This document shows positions 34,548 through 47,900 of a DNA stretch of 64,000 nucleotides, one piece after another. Position 1 is the stretch's first letter; each line of letters begins with the position of its first letter. Where the stretch lies: contig NC_070614.1 in NCBI RefSeq assembly GCF_027172205.1, positions 43,205,001 to 43,269,000 of the forward strand. The letters run 5' to 3'. A program made the position numbers and the translations under genes. The DNA is from Podarcis raffonei. Taxonomy: Eukaryota; Chordata; Lepidosauria; Squamata; Lacertidae. The notes beneath the pieces are model-generated. The model was not told where the DNA came from, did no database searches, and worked only from the letters and a program-made list of their open reading frames with translations.

Positions 34548-35260
34548 GTAGGATGCGAACATCAGCCAATTGCGACTTTGAACACTTTAACATAACATAC
34601 AAAGATAATTTCATAATACATTCTTCAGCCTTTATAAAATTGGATTGGATTAAAGATTAAAGATAGAACAAGCTATGTATATGCATATGCTTTAATGAGC
34701 AAGGATAACATTAATTATGTTGTTCAATTGTTTGTTTCTCAAAAATCTATAAAAAATGATAAAAAAGTGAAGCATTAGTCATGTTTGAACCACTCTGACC
34801 TTTACCGAGCCAATGAAAGCATGTCATTTTTGACAAGCCTGAACAAATTGCATCAGTGGTTTTCACCAAAATTAGAAAGAAATCTATCTATGGCTTGCAG
34901 GTACAAATATTTCAGTAAAACAGGGGTCCATTTGTCAATTTTCAGAATTTGCTAAGCTGTGACTCCTTTTACAAAATTGGCATAAAGTATTGACTCCTCT
35001 GTAGACCTCACAAGGCAAATTATACATGACATTTTTGAAGTTTTTAGAATAACAGGTGTATAATTCTGAGGCTTTATTTGCATTAAGGGACACCACCACA
35101 ACCCATTAATGTCGCTCTGGCACAAAGAGGTGTGCATACCTAGTTAGAGCCCTGACTATAGAACAGGCATAGGCAAACTCCGGTCGTCCAGATGGTTGGG
35201 ACTACAATTCCCATCATCCCTAGCTAACAAGACCAGTGGTCTGGGATGATCGTACACAGC
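34548..35260. other. Remnant of gene C intron 4 and deletion junction
   Basis: Bases 34548-35160 align with parts of gene E intron 4 (around 55183-55320 and 56300-56720), so this is intron 4 with internal loss. At about 35161 it switches to a MITE-like fragment (35165-35249, with ggcataggcaaactccggtc and gggactacaattcccatcat), and at ~35256 to the gene D upstream block. Exon 5, intron 5, exon 6 and the 3' flank are missing between these. Confidence 0.75.
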
Positions 35261-35764
35261 TATGAGGAAATTAAAACTTCTGTAAAGAAAGACACACAAG
35301 TGACTATCCTCCCTTCAATTATCAAAAGAACTGTAATTAATGTTCCCGCTTGTCTAACCACCTCATGGACTTGCACAGAACACTATCAAAGCTAATGAGA
35401 AAGTCTGTGAAAGGTACCATAATTGAGCCTTTCAAAGCCTGGTGCCCTTGGACAGTTTTGGATCACAACTCCATCACCTGTAGCCAGCTTTGAATGCTGT
35501 GAATTGTAGTCCAAAACATCTGAAGGATACAAGGTTGGAGAAGCCTGATAAATATAGATTACCTCCACCAATCACAGATAGACTTAGGAATCAGAAACCA
35601 GCAAGGATCCATCAGTGTCATCACTTTTCTCTCTCCAGTTTTCACAGTCTGGATTTCAGACATAAGAGCAGACTAAAAGGACAATTAGATGAGACTACTT
35701 CACTCTCAAAAGCTGTGATAGTACTAGGGGGATCTTAAGAGTATAGGGGAAAATTGTACTAAAG
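35261..35764 (+). promoter_or_regulatory. Conserved V2R upstream block, gene D
   Basis: Carries the uninterrupted L1 target (ccttcaattatcaaaagaac) and the shared text gacttgcacagaacactatc, gctaatgagaaagtctgtga and ttttcacagtctggatttca. Ends just before the ATG at 35765. Only about 500 bp separate the gene C deletion junction from gene D exon 1. Confidence 0.45.
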
Positions 35765-35982
35765 ATGGTGGCATTATTGGTCTTACTTCTGTTTCTACCT
35801 CCTCATGTAATATGCAAACCTCAAATTCTTAAATGTCATGTCCATGATCCATATACTCCACTTCATCAGTATCACCAGGAAGGAGACCTCATCATTGGTG
35901 GCATAGCCTCTCAAAACATCATCGTCTCCAGTTCAGTACCCTTCGCTGAAAAACCCCTACCAACATTGTATGAAGGGCTAAA
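35765..35982 (+). CDS. V2R gene D, exon 1
   Basis: 218 nt. Signal peptide [18 protein letters not shown], then [20 protein letters not shown]. Donor AA|GTAAGA. Confidence 0.9.
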
Positions 35983-38900
35983 GTAAGAACTGAATAATTT
36001 CTCTTCTGTATTCTGATTCCTTCTTTGGACACCGGAGCCATTAGTTTTAGGAGAACGGTAGCTAAACTGTGGCTCTGGACTCCATCAGTTCCCATCAACA
36101 ATGTCAATCAATAATAATGGGCATTGTAGTACCATTTTCCCCACTAAATCAAACATTCAGGTATCATATGAAGACATATAATACTTTTGTGGAAATAACT
36201 GCATCACTTTTGCTTCCAGGTCCCAAGACAATGAAATAAGGGCAGGACTTCTACACAAATTATGAAGCCAGCCTTAAAAATGTAGACCAGGGACATTTTG
36301 AAGTCTGCATTCCCCACTCATAAAATTTCACTTCCATCTCTTTTCTACAATTGTAGGCAAGGAGGATGACTTGTAGTGATACCTGTTCAATAGTTTCCTC
36401 AACTGCGAAAATAGTTAAATAAATGCAGGAATAAATAATACTAATGAGGATTATGTAGAACTGTGTTGTGATAAATTTACAAAGTGCTACATGCCCTTCT
36501 GATAGAAAATGAAAATCTCTTTTTAGTGTGGTGGCAAAGAATTACCAGCACATCCTGGCCTTGCAATTTGCAGTGAAGGAGATAAATGAAAAGCCTCAGC
36601 TCTTACCCAATGTCACTTTAGGCTTCTGCATTTATGACAGTTATTTCAATGTGAAATGGACCTTATATGCCACAATGTTACTCATATCCACACTGGAAAC
36701 ATTTGTCCCCAACTACATCTGTGACATCAACAAAAACTTGATAGCCATCATTGGGGGACTGGACTCCCAAACCTCTCTTCATGTGGCAACAATCTTGGAT
36801 ATCTATAAGGTTCCACAGGTAATATATATATACCTCTGTCAACTTAATTTGGATATATACAGTTCTTTTTTTCTGGGTGGATGCAGGGGTACTCATACCC
36901 CTAAATATTTTGTGAATATTTGTACTTTTGTCCATTTACTGTATTTATTGTTCTCGATTTGAAGTATAAAATAGTGATTTTCATGAGTCAAAATGACAGT
37001 AGCCATAAACTTTTCTTTTAAAAAAAGCACTGGATATATAAATGTGCACATTTCAAATAACCATGCTTATCCATGATTATCCAAGCTAAGAGATAAAGTC
37101 TTGATAGCACGTATTGTTTTGCTTCAGACGTTCCTTTTGGCCTAGCCATTGCTTGCTATATGATAACAGCTGATAGGCAGGTGAGTGTCACTTGGCTTAG
37201 CAAAAATAGCATGCACAGGCCAAATGGCGTGGATTAGAAGGCCCAGTTTGAAGTTGCCCCAATGTTGCTCTTAATACATAAATCTAAAAAATAAAAGCTA
37301 TTTCTGCTTCTGTCTCTTTCTCCTACTATCACAACTATGTTTAGCTGATATATGGCCCTGCTCCAGTGATGAATGATAAAACCCCAGGCCTTTTCTTCTA
37401 CCAGATGATGCCCAAGGAAGACCACCAGTATAAGGGGATCCTGTCTTTGCTTCTGTATTTCAGGTGGATATGGATTGGGATCCTTACTTTCTATGATGAG
37501 AATGCAGAAAGATTTGTGCAAACTGTGGTTCCACTTTATTCCCAGAGTGGCATCTGTTTTGCCTTCATAGAGAGAAGTGACAAACTTACTTATCTCACGG
37601 AAATGAATGATATGTTTAAACTGGGGGCAAAAATACATGACAAAATAAATGATAGCAAAGCCAATGTAGTGTTGGTTTATGGAGAATCATATGCTCTGGC
37701 CTATTTTAGATGGTTGCCTTACCTATCAGAACTGGAGCAAAGTTCAAATAAGCCAAAAGGTAAAGTGTGGATTATGACAGCCCAGGTGCAGCTCACTTCT
37801 TTTGTCTATCAACGGACTTGGGATACAGAAATACTCCATGGGGTGCTGTCATTCACAACTCACTCAAATGATCCACCAGGATTTCATCAATTTGTCAAGA
37901 GCAAAAAGCCTTCCAGCCCAAAAGGAGATGGCTTCATTTTGGACTTCTGGCAACAGGCATTTGGCTGTGTATTTCCAAATCGAGTTGTTGGCAGTGTGAA
38001 GGGGGATATTTGCACTGGGCAAGAGAAGCTGGAGAATCTTCCTGGTCCTTTCTTTGAAATGAGCATGACCAGCCACAGCTACAACATCTACAATGCTGTC
38101 TATGCTGTGGCCCATGCTTTACATGCCATGTCTACACCCCGAGTCAAACACAGACCAGTAATGATCAGGGGAGGAATGAAGTTTCAGAATCAACCGCTGT
38201 GGCAGGTACTGGGATGAACATCCTTCCTGAAAGAGGTTCAAAAGTCTTTGATTTTATACCTTTGCTAATTGTCAATTTTCCTAAGCAACCATAACAGGGG
38301 TCAGCAATGTGGGTGCAGCAATGCTCTTGAAATCTTCCCCAGGTGCCCCCAAACCACTTCCTCTGTTCACTGCCCTTTGGCCATGAGATGGCTGCTTTAT
38401 CTCTCTTGAAATGCATATAAAGCCAAATGGGAACTTCTCCACCTGCTTTTCTAGGTTCAAGTTCAGCCTACTGGACTTCCCTGCCTATTGACATCAGACA
38501 GACAACTTCACTGTATTCATTAGGCGCCTCCTTGAAATATTTTTGTTTAGGCAAGGCACATATTTTACGTTCACATCTTTTAATCTCTTTGCATTTTAAG
38601 GACTATAGAGAGCAAAGTGATATATTTTAGACAACAAAATGAACAGAGCACCCACTTTCCTGTTAATAAAGTTTTTAATCACTGTGTGTGCATTTGCTGC
38701 TGGAGATCTTAAAAATCTGTATTTGAAATGAACTTCCAAATGTGATAAATTCCTGGCTTAAATCTTATATGTTGTTGTTGTTTAGTCATTTAGTCGTGTC
38801 CGACTTTTCATGACCCCATGGACCAGAGCACGCCAGGCACTCCTGTCTTCCACTGCCTCCTGCAGTTTGGTCAGACTCATGCTGGTAGCTTCGAGAACAC

Positions 38901-41900
38901 TGTCCATCCATCTCGTCCTCTGTCGTCCCCTTCTCCTTGTGCCCTCCATCTTTCCCAACATCAGGGTCTTTTCCAGGGAGTCTTCTCTTATCGTGATGTG
39001 GCCAAAGTATTGGAGCCTCAGCTTCAGGATCTTTCCTTGCAGTGAGCACTCAGGGCTGATTTCCTTAAGAATGGATCGGTTTGATCTTCTTGTAGTCCAT
39101 GGGACTCTCCAGAGTCTCCTCCAGCACCATAATTCAAAAGCTTCAATTCTTCGGCGGCCAGCCTTCTTTATCGTCCAGCTCTCACTTCCATACATCACTA
39201 CTGGGAAAGCCATAGTTTTAACTATACGGACCTTTGTTGGCAAGGTGATGTCTCTGATTTTTAGGATGCTGTTTAGGTTTGTCGGGACGCGGGTGGCGCT
39301 GTGGGTAAAACCTCAGTTCCTAGGACTTGCTGATCGTATGGTTGGCGTTTTGAATCCCCGCTGCGGGGTGAGCTCCCGTCGTTCGGTCCCAGCTCCTGCC
39401 CATCTAGCAGTTTGAAAGCACCCCTAAGTGCAAGTAGATAAATAGGTACCGCTTTATAGCGGGAAGGTAAACGGCGTTTCCGTGTGCTGCACTGGTGCTG
39501 GCTCACAAGAGCAGCTTTGTCACGCTGGCCACGTAACCTGGAAGTGTCTTCGGACAGCGCTGGCTCACTTTTAAGTGAGATGAGCGCACAACCCTAGAGT
39601 CGGACATGACTGGCTCGTACGGACAGGGGTACCTTTACCTTTACCCTTACTAGGTTTGTCATTGCTTTTCTCCCAAGAAGCAGGTGTATTTTAATTTTGT
39701 GGCTGCTGTCACCATCTGCAGTGATCATGGAGCACAAGAAAATCTCTCACTGCCTCCATTTCTTCCCCTTCTATTTGTCAGGAGGTGATGGGACCAGTGG
39801 CCATGATCTTCGTTTTTTTTTATGTTGAGCTTCAGACCATATTTTGTGCGCTCCTCTTTTACCCTCATTAAAAGGTTCTTTAATTCCTCCTAACTTTCTG
39901 CCATCAATGTTGTGTCACCTGCATATCTGAGGTTGTTGATATTTCTTCCGGCAATCTTAATTCCGGCTTGGGATTCATCCAGCCCAGCCTTTTGCATGAT
40001 GAATTCTGCATATAAGTTAAATAAGCAGGGAGACAATATACAGCCTTGTCGTACTCCTTTCCCAATTTTGAACCAATCAGTTGTTCCATATCCAGTTCTA
40101 ACTTTAGCTTCTTGTCCCACATAGAAATTTCTCAGGAGACAGATGAGGTGATCAGGCACTCCCATTTCTTTAAGAACTTGCCATAGTTTGCTGTGGTCGA
40201 CCCAATCAAAGGCTTTTGCATAGTCAATGAAGCAGAAGTAGATGTCTTCATGAAACTCTCTAGCTTTCTCCATGATCCAGCGCATGTTTGCAATTTGGTC
40301 TCTGGTTCCTCTGCTCCTTCGAAATCCAGCTTACACTTCTGGGAGTTCTCAATCCACATACTGCTTAAGCCTGCCTTGTAGAAGTTTAAGCATAACCTTG
40401 TTAGCATGTGAAATGAGTGCAATTGTGCGGTAGTTGGAGCATTCTTTGGCACTTCCCTTCTTTGGAATTGGAATGTAGACTGATCTTCTCCAATGCTCTG
40501 GCTACTGCTGGGTTTTCCAAATTTGCTGGCATATTGAATGTAGCACCTTAACAGCATCATCTTATAAAATTTTAAATAGTTCAGCTGGAATATCATCACT
40601 TCCACTGGCCTTGTTATTAGCAGTGAATTCTAAGGCCCATTTGACTTCACTCTCCAGGATGTCTGGCTCAAGGTCAGCAACCACACTACCTGGGGTGTAT
40701 GAGCCATCCATATCTTTTTGGTATAATTCCTCTGTGTATTCTTGCCACCTCTTCTTGATGTATTCTGCTTCTGTTAGGTCCTTACCACTTTTGTCCTTTA
40801 TTATGGTAATCTTTGTACGAAATGTTCCTTTCATATCTCCAATTTTCTTGAACAGATCTCTGGTTTTCCCCATTCTATTGTTTTCCTCTATTTCTTTGCA
40901 TTGCTCATTTAAGAAGGCCTTCTTGTCCCTCCTTGCTGTTTTTTGGAAATCTGCATTCAATTTCCTGTATCTTTCACTATCTCCCTCGCATTTTGCTTGC
41001 CTTCCCTCCCCTGCTATTTGTAAGGCCTCGTTGGACAGCCACTTTGCTTTCTTGCATTTCCTTTTCATTGGGATGGTTTTCGTTGCTGCCTGCTATATAA
41101 TCTTACGAGCCTCCATAGTTCTTCAGGCACTCTGTCCACCAAATCTAAATCCTTAAACTTGTTCCTCACTTCCACTGTGTATTCATAGGGGATTTGATTT
41201 AGATTGCATCTTACCAGCCCAGTGGTTTTTCCTACTTTCTTTAATTTAAGCTTGAATTTTACTATAAGAAGCTGATGATCTGAGCCACAGTCAGCTCCAG
41301 GTCTTGTTTTTGGTGACTCTATCTTATATAATATATAAAAATAAAAAGATCAAAAGAAAACTGCTTTCCTCCAAGGTGGGTATTTGGAAACATGACATGA
41401 AAGTGAACATCATGGAGGACTTCTGGGTTAGCGCCATCGACTAATGGCGGATTCCCTCTGAGCTCCGGAGGGAATCGGCTCCGCAGGATTGGGTCTGGCC
41501 GCTGCGGCGACGCGGGGACCCTCAAAAATCACAGGCGGTGAAGCCTGTGAACCTGGTGACTCGGCGGGCACCATTTGCGCCCCCCGACCTGCGAAGGAGC
41601 CTTTTTAAAGGCTTCGGAACGGGGGACGGGGTGAGCGGCGCGGTGCTGAGAGTCGACTGCTTCTCCTGCAGAGTGAAGCCGCATTGCCATGGTCGGAGAG
41701 CGCTGACTTCTTCTTGTGAACAATTGGATTCTAAAAGTAACAACCCGTGAGTATTACGGAAATTGGAACTGTAAAGAATTTTTTTTTTAAGAATTAGGCA
41801 CGATCGGGGAAGGTGTAAAAAGGAAGTCTGCCTCCCCGTCTTGTAAACAAGTTAAAGCAAGGACCTGCTAACTAAGGTCGAGAGAACCTCTTTTTTCCTT

Positions 41901-44900
41901 CTTTGGTAAAAGACTTTAATTTCACGGTTTGGCAGTATAAGAAATCTTGCTGGAGGATAAAGAGCTAATTTTGGGAGCTGAAGTACCACCCTCCCGGACC
42001 CGGGAGTGTTCCGCGAGAGAGCCTGTTGATGAGGTACTAAAGAGTTTGACAGCTGTCAAATTAGCTGTCAAGACGGAAAAAGAGAACTCTGTTTCTGTTG
42101 CTTCTGCTGGTTATATCTGTTACAATTTTGTTACAATTTGTTGAAAACAAGGAAGAACTGATACAAACTAACTGGATTTTTGGATTTGAACTGGAATGAA
42201 TATTAAGAAACCAAAATCCCTCTAGAGGGGGTTTTGGGACATTACAAGAATGGCTGGAAGGGGGAGAATTCAGGCTGAATTGGACAGAGTCATTGTTCTC
42301 TTGGGAAAGTTACAAGGCCAAATTGATGTTTTGGCTATAAATGTTACAACTCTGGACTCAACTGTAAACAATATCATTGAATCTGATAAGGATTTGAATC
42401 AGGAAGTTTACTCAACTGAACAGAAAGAGAAACTTGACAACTTTGAGAATTTGGAGGAGACATATGTTGTCCCTGAAGAAAAGGAAGGAGGAGCTGTAAT
42501 TCTGCAGATGATGAAGGAGGACTTGAGGTCTGACATGATGGTAATGAAGGAAAATAAGAACTTGATGTGGAAAATCTGGCCTGAATTGGAGATTGAAAAA
42601 AGGAGAGATCTCCTTATGTGGAGATCTGAAGACCTAAGGATTACAAATTTGCTTAAAGTGGAGGTTGGAGCCTCGGGGACATTTGGACTTGAAAGGAGTA
42701 AGAAACAAGATTTGGGCTCCACTTTTAAGTATGGAGGACTGGTAGGAAGAAACATGGATCCTGAAGGGCCAGAGCTTCTCCGAGATTTGGTGTCTAATTT
42801 TAAGGACAATAAAAAAAAACCGGCAGAGAGGAATTGAGAGAGAATTAAGAGCCTCGGATGTGAGATCTCCAGGCTAATACTAGATTAAGACTGATGGACA
42901 TTTGTTGGGGACTGAAACCAGGAAAGGGGGGGTGGGGTTTGGGAATCCAAAGGGTACATAATTATAATGTGTTTTGTTTTTATTTTGTTTTTGTAATGTG
43001 TATGAAAATTGGGAAATTCGTGGAAGGGAATTTGGGTCGACTTTAGAAAGAATGTTTTAAGAATGTGTATTGATGTATAAGTATTGATGTTTAAGTTTGG
43101 ATAAGGTAAAATTGGTTTTTTAAAATGAACTAAATTAAATGAAAATAAGGTTAGCAAAAATAAATTGAGGAAATGGATGAAAGAGAAAAAGTAAAATAAT
43201 AATATGTTAAATTAAGTATAGAAATAGGTTAAAAATTATGGATAATTATGGATAAGGATTTGCTGAATTAACAATTTGAACTGGAATACAAGAAAGGGAG
43301 GTATGAGGAGGTCAGGGAAATATGTTATTGAAAAATAGGTATTGTGAACTTTATGTGTTTTTAATCTTTTTTTGCTTTTTCCTTTTTGATTCTTTTTTTA
43401 TTGTATTAAATTTGAAAATCTTAATAAATATATTAAAAAAAAGAAAGAAAGTGAACATCATGATTGTCTGTTGCTGAATTGAAGCCTTTTCTATACAATC
43501 TCTTTCTTTTTCTATCAAGCTCCATTATTTTCTGAAGGGTATCTCATTTAACAACAGCGCTGGGGATAAGATTTCCTTGGACCAGAATGGGGAGATATTG
43601 GCTGGATTTGATATTACAAATTGGATTGTTTCCTCCAACCAGTCCTTTCAGAGAGTGAAGGTAGGAGGGGTGGATTCCCTGGCTCCTCCACAGCAAATGT
43701 TGACCATCAATGAGAGAGCCATAAAATGGCACCATTGGTTTAATCAGGTAGGATGCGAACATCAGCCCTTTGTAACATTGAACACATTAACATAACAATA
43801 AAGATAATTTCATTGTACATTGTTCAACCTTTATAACATTGGATTAAAGGTAGAACAAGCTATGAATTAATGTTATAAACTAAATGCACAGTCTCTGTAC
43901 TGGTTCCAGTTACACTGAAAGTAAATATGTTAACTGACAACTTGAAGAAGTGAATCCTAAATAGATTTTGATGATATCAAATATATTGTTATGCATTTGG
44001 AGGATCAGTCTGGATGAAACCCTGGTTCACATTACAATTCTGGGGTCCTGCACCAGTGAGGGGAGAATACATAAAGGGAGGTTTGCTGGACTAGTTCCTT
44101 TGACAAGGTAATGTTTTTGACTGGCTAGTTAAGACCTATGGATTGCAGATATAAATATTTCAGTTTAAAAAGGGTCCATATGTCAATTTTCAGCACTTTC
44201 TCCACTGTGGCTCTTTTTACAAAATTGGTTTAAAGTTTTGACACATTTGTACACCTCACAAGTCAGATTATGCATGCCATGTTTCAAGGTTTTGGAATGA
44301 GCACTCACACGTTACATTGTGGGTGCCTTTTGCGGGATCACATGAGGTGGTACAGTTCCCAGGGAATTTACTGGCAAACAGGGACTGGCCTGCCTCTCAG
44401 TGTTCATTTTTAGAGGTTCATGCCCAGCCTCAGTAGTCAAGTCTCATTGCCGGGAGGTGGGGCCAGTCCTATATATATAAGGGGGTGGAGCCGACAGTAT
44501 CCAGGCAGTCAGCTCAGGAGCTTCACCCATGCAACCCTCCCTTAGTTTAATGTTTTATTGTTTCCTGGTTAACCTTTTCTTCCTGTTTAGTGGGTGCTGA
44601 TGCAGTCTATGTCTGGTTGCTGTTGAAGGACCGGGAATAAATTTTCCTGCATTGGCAGGTTTTGTCTTCCCTGTAGCAATCAGTCACAACTTTGGAGGTT
44701 ATGGCCTTGGGTGGAATCCTTTAGTCTTTTCTTCCCTATATGGCGGGGCGGGGGGCTGAAGTGGTGAGTCACACCCCTGCAGTGGCGATTCCAGGGTCCC
44801 CCTTTTAAAGGGGTTTTATATATGGGTGTCATTGGCCATACATTGAAAGGTTGTCAGTGAACTACCCTGCGTGTGGGGATATGGGCTTGGCTGCCTGCTA

Positions 44901-47900
44901 CACTTACATCTCACAGAGCACCCCCATATCCCATTTACCCTGATGTGCCCCAGTCCCCCCGGCTGGGGGGCTGGGAGGGATACATGCCCAAGGTCTAAGC
45001 CAAGGTCTTCCTACATTTGGAAGTTTAATAAAGTTGTGGCCTAATTTTAATTCCATATAACGATGTCAGAGTCTTTATTCCTTCCTTATGAGCCCTGGGG
45101 GCTGGGGCTGTCGCTGCCTGGTCACGCAATAGCAAGTGTATAACACTGAGACTTTACATTTGTAGACCTCACAAGGCAGATTATGCATGCCATGTTTCAA
45201 GGTTTGGAATAACAGGTGTATAAATGAGGCTTAATTTGCATTAAGCGACACCACCACAACCCTTTAATGTCACTTTGGCAGAAAGAGGTGTGCATACCTA
45301 GTCGGAGCCCTAACTATAGAGGATATTAAAAACATTACTATCCACAAAAGTAACTGCAAAAAAAAAAAAAACAACCAACCAATTTATTGGAGTTTGCACA
45401 TTGAGTCAATGGAAAATGCCAGAAAATGAGTCCACATGGAATTGAAACAACCTATTAAATGAATTCCTGAAATGAATGTTGTTCTTTTGCAAATCCATTT
45501 TAAGGAAGAGCTTAATTTCCCCTTTTAGCTTTTCTTTGAGTCCATTTATTTTATACATCTCTCTCTTTCATTTGTGTAATAGACACAGCCAAAGTCTTTA
45601 TGTACTGAGAGCTGCCGCCCTGGTTTTTGCAGGAAAGTGAAGGAGGGGGAAGCATTTTGCTGCTACGATTGCATCCCATGTCCAGAAGGGAAGATTTCTG
45701 ACCAGGAGGGTAAGAAATTTAGTATATATAATATGTATTCATCAAGATTCCTTTTGACAGTTCATGAAATATTGAAAAACCTTGCTGAAAGAGACCTAAG
45801 GAAAGTGTGTGTGATAATTTGTGATTGTAGATGTTGAATGCTATTATTAAGTAAGAATCCTATAGCAAGATCCACCAGGTTGAACAGGATAAGTATAAAG
45901 TGGATTTTCAGATGAGCCAGGAGGTTTCTGTAACAGCTGGAAATTTGTCATTATATGTCCCTCATGCAGGCTGAGCTGAGTGATATGCTTCTTAAACCGG
46001 TGTCAGCCTTGAAAGGGAAGGATTACAGGGGTTGAAACCGGGGTGGGGGGTGTACTTAGAATACTACAGTGGTACCTCAGGTTAAGTACTTAATTCGTTC
46101 TGGAGGTCCGTACTTAACCTGAAACTGTTCTTAACCTGAAGCACCACTTTAGCTAATGGGGCTTCCTGCTGCTGCCGCGTCACCAGAGAACGATTTCTGT
46201 TCTCATCCTGAAGCAAAGTTCTTAATCCGAAGCACTATTTTTGGGTTAGCGGAGTCTGTAACCTGAAGCGTATGTAACCTGAAGCGTATGTAACCCGAGG
46301 TACCACTGTATTTTAAAAGCATTTTTCTCTCACACAAGCTATGGCTCACTAAACCAGCAGCAGCCATGCTCCCGAATGGCTTTTGGATCTAGTGTACTTT
46401 ATGCCAGTGGTCAGCAACCTTTTTCAGCCATGGGCCAGTCCACTGTCCCTCAGACCATGTGGGGGGACAGACTATATTTTGAAAAAATAATAATGAATGA
46501 ATTCCTATGCCCCACAAATAACCCAGAGATGCATTTTAAGTAAAAGGACACATTCTACTCATGTAAAAACATGATGATTCCCGGACCGTCCGTGGGCCGG
46601 ATTAAGAAGGCGATTGGGCCACATCCAGCCCCCAGGCCTTAGTTTGCCTACCCCTGCTTTATGCCATCTTAATTTCTGCTGGGCTTGCATTATGTCATAT
46701 TCTTGGCATGGAATTTCTCCCTAAATGTGATATGTTCTTCTACAGCAGATGTTGAAATCTGTTTTGACACTTTGGCTAGAGTTGATTCAATCCCTGTTAC
46801 TTTCACAATTTTTTGCCCATGATTTGTTTGATTGATTACATACTTAATCATGCATTTTCTATCAAAATGTGTGTAGGCATATATATTTCTCTTCACAAAT
46901 AATATTTGAATGTGCATTTACTTTTTGGTAACATATTTAAACATGTATTTGGTGCCCTTAAACTTCAGAGAATTGTGCTGTAATGTTTGGAGAAGTTTGA
47001 AATACATAAATCCAGAAAACAGTTGAAAGGTGTTGATTAAATCTTCAAATGTAGAAATTTGCAAAGTCTCAATTACACAATCACTCCTTAATGAAGGAGT
47101 AACTAAATGTGAGCAACTTGAACAGTGATAGGAAAATTTGAGTTGGCTTCTAGCCGGAGATCAGGAAGGGTCTTTGTGGTCCTACCTCTTGCATTTTGCC
47201 TGAATCAGTATTATACATCGGAGAGGTGAGAAGGGAACGGTTCCATCATTTTAGTTTTTACTGTTTGAAACTCCTTGTACACTTTTAAAATCATTTTAAT
47301 TATGAATTTACAGGAAGTGGCATGTTGCTCATATTTTTGGGATTAAGGACCATGTTTTTCTTTCACAGACATGAATGACTGCTATGAATGTGAAGATGAA
47401 CAGTATCCGAACAAAGATAAGACTATATGTATTCCCAAGCGTGCAACATTCTTGTCCTTTGACGAACCTCTGGGCCTCAGCTTAGCCTGTTCTGCTCTTT
47501 CCTTTGCTTTCATTACAGCACTGGTACTAGAAATATTTGTGAAGCACAGGGACACTCCTGTTGTGAAAGCCAACAACCGGGACCTCACCTACGCTCTGCT
47601 CATCTCCCTCCTGCTTTGCTTCCTTTCTGCATTACTGTTCATTGGCTATCCTGACAAGGTGACGTGTCTCCTCCGACAAACTGCTTTTGGCATCATCTTC
47701 TCAGTGGCTGTTTCTTGTGTGCTGGCAAAAACCATCACTGTGGTTCTGGCTTTCATGGCCACAAAACCAGGATCCAGGATGAGGAAGTGGGTGGGGAAGG
47801 GACTGGCAAACTCTATTGTCCTCTCCTGCTCCCTTATTCAAGCACTCATCTGCACTGTATGGCTGGTGATCTCTCCTCCATTCCCTAATGCTGACATGAA

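Larger units (their letters stand above)
45710..47368 (+). other. Gene D intron 5
   Basis: Carries two MITEs (46077-46308 and 46405-46656); the remainder aligns with intron 5 of gene E. Confidence 0.6.
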
